From Diplosphaera chodatii (lineage: Eukaryota; Chlorophyta; Trebouxiophyceae; Prasiolales; Stichococcaceae): a stretch of DNA of 64,000 nt. The translations under genes were made by a program, and so were the position numbers. Positions 58,101-64,000 of this stretch are shown here, piece by piece. Under the pieces are notes generated by a model that saw only the letters and a program-made list of their open reading frames with translations, had not been told where the DNA came from and made no database searches. The stretch covers positions 1,203,001 through 1,267,000 of the forward strand of contig JAALGY010000037.1 of NCBI GenBank assembly GCA_032358165.1, written 5' to 3'. The first letter of the stretch is position 1, and each line of letters begins with the position of its first letter.

Positions 58101-61100
58101 ATCGGAGCCCGGGGTCGCAGCCGCTGCCGCTGCCGCTGCCGCCGCCGCTGCATCTGCCGCAGGGGCTGCTGCGTGCGCGCCCTGCTGCAGACGGCACACG
58201 CGACAGTCGTCATGTGCTTCACTGCAGATGGACGACGAGAGCGCACATGCCGCAGGGGCCGGAGGTCCTCTGCACACGCGTGACGGCAGCCGAGGGAATA
58301 GGGTTTATATAGCGGCACCTCTGCTGCACGCTCCGGCGAGGCCCCGGCGCTGGAGGCTGCCGCGCTGTCGGGGGGGCCGCCCATGCTGGCGCGCCGGAAG
58401 TCCTCCCCGGCCGCCGCACCCTGCTGCGCGGCCCCCAGCGCCGTCGCAAAGTCCGCGCCTGCACACACACCCCAACGTCGGCATCACCTGCCAAGGGCTG
58501 ACTCCGCCTCCCGCCACCGGACGCGTTGCGTTTGACTCCCTGCCTGCAGGCGGCCACGAGCACGGCGTGTGCTGATGGACACTTTGGGCGTCATTCCTCA
58601 CCTGGCGCGCTGGACCGGCGGCGGCCGGGGGGAGCGCCGTCGGCCGAGCGCCCGGCGTCGCCGGCCGTCCCCTCCGGCGCCGCGTCCGCGCCCCAGTCCT
58701 GGGAGCCGCCCGAGCCGCCGGGGGCGAGGGGCGAGGCGAGGGGCGGGCCCCCGCGGCTGATGCGCGTGCGCCCCGGCTGGAAGGTCTTTGGCGCCTTGGT
58801 GCCTGCGGCGTTGCAGTGGCCCCACCCTTTCGCATACAAGGGAGTCGTCGACACACTCTGCAGTGGCATGTGCGCATGACAATCCAGATCTAACTACTGA
58901 TGCAACCTGTCACAAGGTCAACATGCTGGTTACAGCTGCCAGCAGCATCTCAGAGCCTTATGGCACTTCCTGCAGTATGCTCATTGTGGAGCGCACAGCA
59001 GGCAAGTACTTGGTGCTCAAAGCATGCTGCAGGCGCGACGCCACCAATCGCAGAACATGGACAAGTGCTACAGGTGCACACAGCACCAGCAACAGCCCGA
59101 CTGCCTGCGATACAACTCGTGTGTGGGGGCGCCAGCCAAATAAGTAGGACGCCCACCTATGCCGGCGCGCTCCAGGCCCAGTATTGTCGCGCCCACCTCC
59201 GACACCGGCGGCAGCGGCTCGCCGGCGGGCGGCGTGCCGGCTGGCGAGGCCGCTGCGTCCTCTGGGATGCCGCCCGACGGCTGCCGCGCCTCGATCTTGG
59301 TGATCTCCGTCACCGTGCTGCGGAAGGGGGACCGGTACGGCGACCTGACATGCACAGAGGGATGGGATGAGCAGCTGTGGAAGCTCGTGGCCTTGTAAAA
59401 ACCGTGGCACATGTTGTTGCTGTATGGATTGCCATGCGCAGGCCTGTCCTGATGTGCTGATTCAAGTGCTATGGTGGGAGTTGCAGGATGTCTGACAGAA
59501 GTCCAGAAGAAGATGCCATGGCAGAATGACCGCTGAAGAGCACAACTGGCAACCAAGGATGATGGCAGCAACCAGTCACGCACCGCTTGCCGTCCGAGGT
59601 GAACTCGCCGTCCGTCTCGCGCATCTTGAGCCGCAGCTCGTGCGCCTCCTGCTGCGCCGCCACCTTGGCGGCGTTGGCCGTCGCCACCTGCGGTTGTTGG
59701 CCCCAACTCAATCGGGTGAGTCCAAGACGTCTCCAGACCAACGAGGTACCGGCACAGTCCGGACAATGGGTTCTGACGTCGGAGTTGAAGGGCGTCCTGC
59801 CAGACCTGCTGCTGCAGGGCGGCCACCGCGGCCTCGAACTCGGCGGTGCGGTTGGTCTCCCGGTACCGCTTGTTCTCCAGCCGCAGCTTGTCGATGCTGA
59901 CCTGCAGCTTCTTCACCTGCGCGTCGTATCAAACATTCAAAGATGATACGCACATGCACACCAATCATGATGGCACTCTCGGTGCATTGTCTGAATCATG
60001 AGTGATGTAAGGTGGCGGTTGGGATAGTGTGGCATGCTGGTATGGCAACGGGGTCGTGTGACATTGCGTCAGCGACTGTGCCGGGCCGCACCTCCACGTC
60101 CCAGTCGCGCGCCTCCATCTTGTACTTGCGCTCGCGGTCGGCCCACGCGGACGGCGCCTTGAACGTCTTGCTGAACACGATGTCGTTGAGCTCGTCCACC
60201 ATCTGCGCCAGCCGTTCCTTCTCCTGCGGCGGGGGAGGCGGCGCAGTGGTGGGGTGAGCCTGGTATGGAGCTGGAAAGGCTGCGGGGCTGTATTCATGTC
60301 CACGCGTTTGCGGCCTCAAGTACCATGATACAGAGGTCTTCATGATGTCAAAGTATGAGTACATGTATACATAGCCCTAAGCTGCTATGCTGCAAATGGC
60401 GACGAATGGCCAAGGCGACTGATGTCCTTCGAAGGTTTATCAGTTGCATGGCCGCCATCACCAATTGCAGCCTCGAGGACTTGTACACAAGCTTCACATG
60501 CGATCCAGAGCTCTGCCGCACAGCGAGCGCACCTGCAGCGTCTGCTTGAGGTGCTGCTCCAGGACGGCCGTGTCCCGCAGGCCCTTCACCACCCGCACCA
60601 GCACCTGCGGGCGGCGGGCGAATCGCATGCTGAGGCGGGCCCAAGGACAGCAGCAGAGCGACATTCACTTGCAGCGCTGGAACCGGACATACGGGGACAC
60701 TGTGCACAGCTGGTTTCCACGGAGCTTTGTTCTATTTCCGTGGCCCATGCAGGGCTGGGCACAGCCCTACGCCCACGTGCGTGTTGACGGTGCGCCAGTT
60801 CACCCTGGCACACAATCTGCTGCGCCGCCTCCACATCGCACCCGGACACTGTGCATCAATGCCCACCCCGGAGCGTCTCACCTGCGCGTCTACGGTGCGC
60901 CGGTCGCCCTCGCCCGCCGTGAGCGCCACCGCGAGCTCCTCCCGCTCCTTCGCCGACATCGGCGCGTCGGAGCCGTCCATCTGCAGCAGCGTGGCCTCGG
61001 GGGCGCCGCCCGCCGCCTTGAGCTGCATCTTCAGCTCCTTCACCTGGATTTGCAGCGCTGCGGCGCGAGGGAGCAAGGATGACCGTCAGCTGACCGCTGA

Positions 61101-62459
61101 ACCGGCACAGCCAGCACGGCAGACGGGCGCATTTTCTGGAGACTGCTGTTTTGGCCATCCAAGAAGCGAAGCTGGTGTTTCAACTGCAGTGAGGGTGCCC
61201 ATGGCAGGCCGAGCTCAGCCGTTCTGTGGCTGCTTGCGGCTGCATGCCTGCTGCTCGTGTAGATACTACAGCGCGCTCGTCGCGCCAGTGGTGGCACTGC
61301 ATTGTTGTTCAGGGGATGCAGGAAGCGGCCCACCCGCGCTGTCGGCCTCGGCGTCCTTGGCGCGGTCCTGCTCCCGCGACAGCGCCCACTCCGTGTCCGA
61401 CAGCCTCTGCTGCAGCAGCTCGCGCTTGTACGCGTCGCCCGCCGCCTGCAGCTTCTCCGTTTCCTTCTGCGCCGCCTTGAGCTGCCTGCGATTGGCACCA
61501 GGCGCCGGCTCAGCGCTGGTGTGAGGGCCTCATGCGAGAGCGGGATGCCTGCGGTGTCTGGCGTCACCACATTCCTGTCTGCACCACAGAAGGCACACAA
61601 GCCTTCGACTCGAACACAGCAGCCTTCGTTCCGAAGTTGGACATGCGCCAGCAGGCGCAGTTGCAACGAGCTGCGGGCGCACCTGTCCAGCACCGCGTCC
61701 TCCTGCTTCCGCCGCAGCTCCTTGTTCTCCCCCGCCAGCCGCTCCGCCTGGTCCACCGCATCGTTCAGCAGCACCGCCATGCCGGAGGCCTGCGCACGCT
61801 TGCCGAGACACCTCCATCAGCGGCTCCTGTCTGGCTGCCTGGCTCATGTTGGTGGTGGCGCCATGCAGCAGCAGTCGCTGGACGTGGCCACGGAGCAAGG
61901 CTGCGCTGCAGGGTGGGGTCACCTGGCTGGACGCCCGGTCCGCCTCGCCGGCGACCGAGTTGAAGGCGTCCCGCAGCGCGTCGGCGTCCGACTGCGGCGC
62001 GGCAGCAGGCACGGTTGCAGCAGCGCTAGAGTGTTGCAGGCCATCGAGGCAGTCACCAGCACGGCGCACACGGAGCTCAGCGTGCAAGGTGTGCTTGGCG
62101 TGTTGTGCAGCGGGCCGCAGGCAGGCAACTCTTCGGAGCATGAAGTACCTGGGGCAGCACGACGCCATACTTGGCAACCAGGCCGCCGAGCTCGTTGAGC
62201 TTGGCGGCCAGCGCCTCGTGCTCCGCGCCGACCTGCTGCTCAGGGTTCTCCCGGCTGCCGCTACTGACCTGTGGCCCGTTCATGGCGCCGCCAGTGCTGC
62301 TGGTGCCGCCGCCGCCGCCATTAGTGCCAGCCGCTGTTCCATTCTGCATGGCAGAGCTGCTGTGTGTGTTGCCGCTGTCAGGTGCCTTTGCTGAGTCCGC
62401 CTGCTGCTCTTCGAGCTGTGCTGAGCTCGCCTCGCCTGCGGGGCCTGCCCCGGGCTCGC
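55109..62459 (-). CDS. Long coiled-coil protein (N-terminus unresolved)
   Basis: About twenty short exons encode a protein of about 1,000 residues with repeated heptad-rich segments. In order from the N-terminal side: EHEALAAKLNELGGLVAKYG (about 62.2 kb), DALRDAFNSVAGEADRA, DAVDQAERLAGENKELRR, KETEKLQAAGDAYKRELL, LQIQVKELKMQLKAAGG, EKERLAQMVDELNDIVF with FKAPSAWADRERKYKMEARD (60.1-60.2 kb), KKLQVSIDKLRLENKRYRE, KYRAAELSSRLEMMQAQLSK, ERRMRRLEKQLATLSAAL, LREENELLMDNLVRSKLEM, and a C-terminal tail ending QDSSAR. Middle exons are Ala/Pro/Gly-rich and probably disordered. Such proteins are usually cytoskeletal, centrosomal/basal-body or tethering proteins; no motor or enzyme domain was seen, so the role is unassigned. 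The first resolved exon starts right after a good acceptor near 62460, so at least one upstream exon is missing from the model. Confidence 0.6.
56833..56993. repeat. Fold-back insertion-like element inside an intron
   Basis: Arms at 56857-56874 and 56949-56966 are inverted copies (17 of 18 bases match). Outside them, GCTGACCTGGAGGT at 56833 and GCTGACCTGGTGGT at 56980 form a 14-base direct repeat differing at one base, like a target-site duplication. The interior holds a telomere-like stretch at 56892-56912. There is no coding capacity, so it may be a non-autonomous element. It sits near the donor end of an intron of the coiled-coil gene, and the direct repeat duplicates the donor's CAG-GTCAGC context. 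Confidence 0.5.
57138..57148. repeat. G11 homopolymer (C11 polypyrimidine tract)
   Basis: Eleven consecutive G. On the minus strand this is a pure C tract followed by TGCAG, so it serves as the polypyrimidine tract for the acceptor of the coiled-coil gene exon at about 57135-56990. Confidence 0.6.
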
Positions 62460-63789
62460 CATGGCCCTGCTAGCAGCAGGAAGAAGTCGTCGGCCGCAAG
62501 CTCTGAAATACAGCGTCTAAAAGTGTCGGCTAAAGCGATCCGGGTGGAGGTACGTGCTGGCAGAATGTCCAATAGACGTGCTGTCCATGGCAACGGCATC
62601 CATGGGCTCACTGCAGCAGGATCGTCGTCCTCTGCCATGCAGAGCTGCGTGGCTCAGGCGCCTCCCGGCATCGCGCAGCGCTGCTTCGTGTCGCGGATTC
62701 ACAGCACAGCAGCAGTGTGCTGGTTCCGGCTCAGACGTCGGCTCAGCGGCGCAGCAGGCAGGAGCGCCAGTGTCCGCAAAGACTCCCCGCGGCAGCGCCG
62801 CGGCTGGCAATGATCAGGCTGCTGGCGCGCCGCTGTGCCCTGCAACAATGTAGCCTCAGGTAGATGCATTGAAGGCAGGTCAACACCAAGCAGTGATGCT
62901 GCATAGTAGTCGAGCTCACTCCTCCCTCTAGGCACAAAACAGGCTCCGGCGAAGCAGGCCCACGGTGTGCAAGGTGAGATCGCAGGCAGTAACAAGACAG
63001 GGAGCATACCCCCAAATCACTGATGCTTACACCCTAGACGATGTTGTGCACCATACAGCATATGGATCGATGCTGCCAGCTCGCTCAGCATCAAGCAAGA
63101 CGGCACTATGTGCAGAGTCGTGACCAACCTTAAGTATTGCTTGTATGGTGCCCAGAGCTGCTATGCTGCTGTTGGCAAGATTCCTGAACAGTCAGCAAAC
63201 AGGTTCTGACCCTGCTACACTGCTCAGGAGGCAGCAAATGGGTACAGATTCGATCCGAGGCCTGACACTGCCAACGGGGTTGCAACCTACAACAGATGCA
63301 ACTCCTCAGCCAGCGGCAGCAGTGCGCAACAGAGTTGAGCGTCACTGACGTTTGCAGCGCAGGTCAGCAGTGCTCATGCGGTTGCCGGTGCCTCAGCGCC
63401 GCTGCTGCGACAACCACTTGCCACTTGGTTACGCCTAGCGTCCCGTGCGGGAATGTGATCTCGCAAGCTCACCTCTGTTGGGACAGTTGCCCTGCTCATG
63501 GCAACCTGCGTACAGCGTTATATTCATACAATGATTGCCTGAGCTAGTGCAACTGTGAGTCACTGAGCGAAGACTGTCTCAAACCCCAAAGCGTGCGTGC
63601 TGATCGATCATGCATGCTGGTTCATTTTGAACCTAGTTCACCACCTGCACAATCCAACAACATGCAACAGTAGAAGCCTGCCAGCACGAACATCCAGTGG
63701 AACGCGGCTCTGCAGCCTGACGCCATGACGTGGACATGACAGCATGGACCCAGATCTGCATGTGAGCGCCTGCGGGAGGGTTGCATGGG
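62460..63789. other. Intergenic or 5' region between divergent genes
   Basis: The region should hold the missing first exon(s) of the coiled-coil gene and the promoters of both divergent genes. Several minus-strand frames start with ATG between 62.5 and 62.8 kb, but none joins in phase to the exon at 62459, so I do not assign one. No RNA gene or repeat was recognised. Confidence 0.35.
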
Positions 63790-64000
63790 ATGGAAACCGC
63801 TCCGGCTGAGGCAGCACCCCCGCCGACCGACGAGCAGGTGGACGAGGCCACGGAGGCGCTGCTGTCCCGCAACGCCACCATCATCCACACCCTCGTCCGT
63901 GAGTGCGCCCGCCACGATCGCGCCGAAACGATGCAGATGTCGCATGCATGCGTCTGGGACTTCAGCCTGCAAGGCATGCTGCACAAGCAACCGAGACGCC
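63790..64000 (+). CDS. First exon of a gene truncated by the window edge, possibly SSXT/GIF-like
   Basis: Exon 63790-63898 begins METAPAEAAPPPTDEQVDEA and ends before a GTGAGT donor; the rest lies beyond the window or in the following intron. The helix EALLSRNATIIHTLV shows the L-x2-N-x2-I/L-I-x2-I/L spacing of the SSXT (SS18/GIF co-activator) N-terminal domain, where it precedes a Gln-rich tail. Only about 36 codons are visible, so this assignment is weak. Confidence 0.35.
   Translation, partial: METAPAEAAPPPTDEQVDEATEALLSRNATIIHTLVRECARHDRAETMQMSHACVWDFSLQGMLHKQPRR

Noticed and set aside
62378..62638. MAEDDDPAAV... as the first exon of the coiled-coil gene
   Set aside because: It is in a different frame from the exon starting at 62459, and I found no phase-compatible donor, so the join cannot be supported.
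1..64000. tRNA, rRNA, CRISPR, plasmid or prophage features
   Set aside because: No convincing B-box/T-loop sequence, spaced repeats, integrase or replication genes were seen, and the gene structure is eukaryotic throughout.

Overview
This is a nuclear genomic window from a green alga, most likely a core chlorophyte; the genus cannot be named from sequence alone. The evidence is GC-rich DNA, genes cut into many short exons by introns of roughly 100-350 bases (donors mostly GTGAGN or GTGCGN, acceptors TGCAG), long Ala/Ser/Gln/Pro low-complexity stretches, and an SBP-box transcription factor, a family known only from green plants and algae. I recognised no transposase, reverse transcriptase, tRNA, rRNA or CRISPR. 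Gene models were built by hand from splice sites, reading-frame continuity and family motifs. The two methyltransferase models close in phase across every exon; the lipase, SBP and coiled-coil models still contain unresolved joins.

Layout. 0.3-8.5 kb (+): a multi-spanning membrane protein with a C-terminal class 3 lipase domain. 9.3-16.2 kb (-): receptor-like kinase 1. 16.2-18.3 kb: no gene seen. 18.3-23.3 kb (-): SBP-box factor, head to head with a bZIP factor at 24.5-28.2 kb (+). 29.2-33.8 kb (-): a predicted myristoylated protein with a ubiquitin-interacting motif, head to head with receptor-like kinase 2 at 35.0-43.0 kb (+). 43.6-45.6 kb (+): a BTB/KCTD-type protein. 45.8-46.0 kb (-): an ATX1-type copper chaperone. 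46.7-50.1 and 50.4-53.2 kb (+): tandem family 2 O-methyltransferases, each with an N-terminal membrane helix. 53.4-54.3 kb (+): a small leucine-rich protein. 55.1-62.5 kb (-): a long coiled-coil protein. 63.8 kb to the edge (+): first exon of a truncated gene.

How the parts relate. Two duplications stand out. The methyltransferases are neighbours and share a membrane-anchored N-terminus. The two receptor kinases lie about 19 kb apart in opposite orientation and share their whole architecture: signal peptide, an unnamed extracellular domain, one membrane helix, a tyrosine-kinase-like kinase domain with HGD in place of HRD, and a disordered tail. The ectodomain, recognisable block by block in both, is the best candidate for something undescribed. 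Several start sites face each other (SBP/bZIP, UIM protein/kinase 2, copper chaperone/methyltransferase 1), so regulatory sequence may be shared. No single pathway links all the genes.
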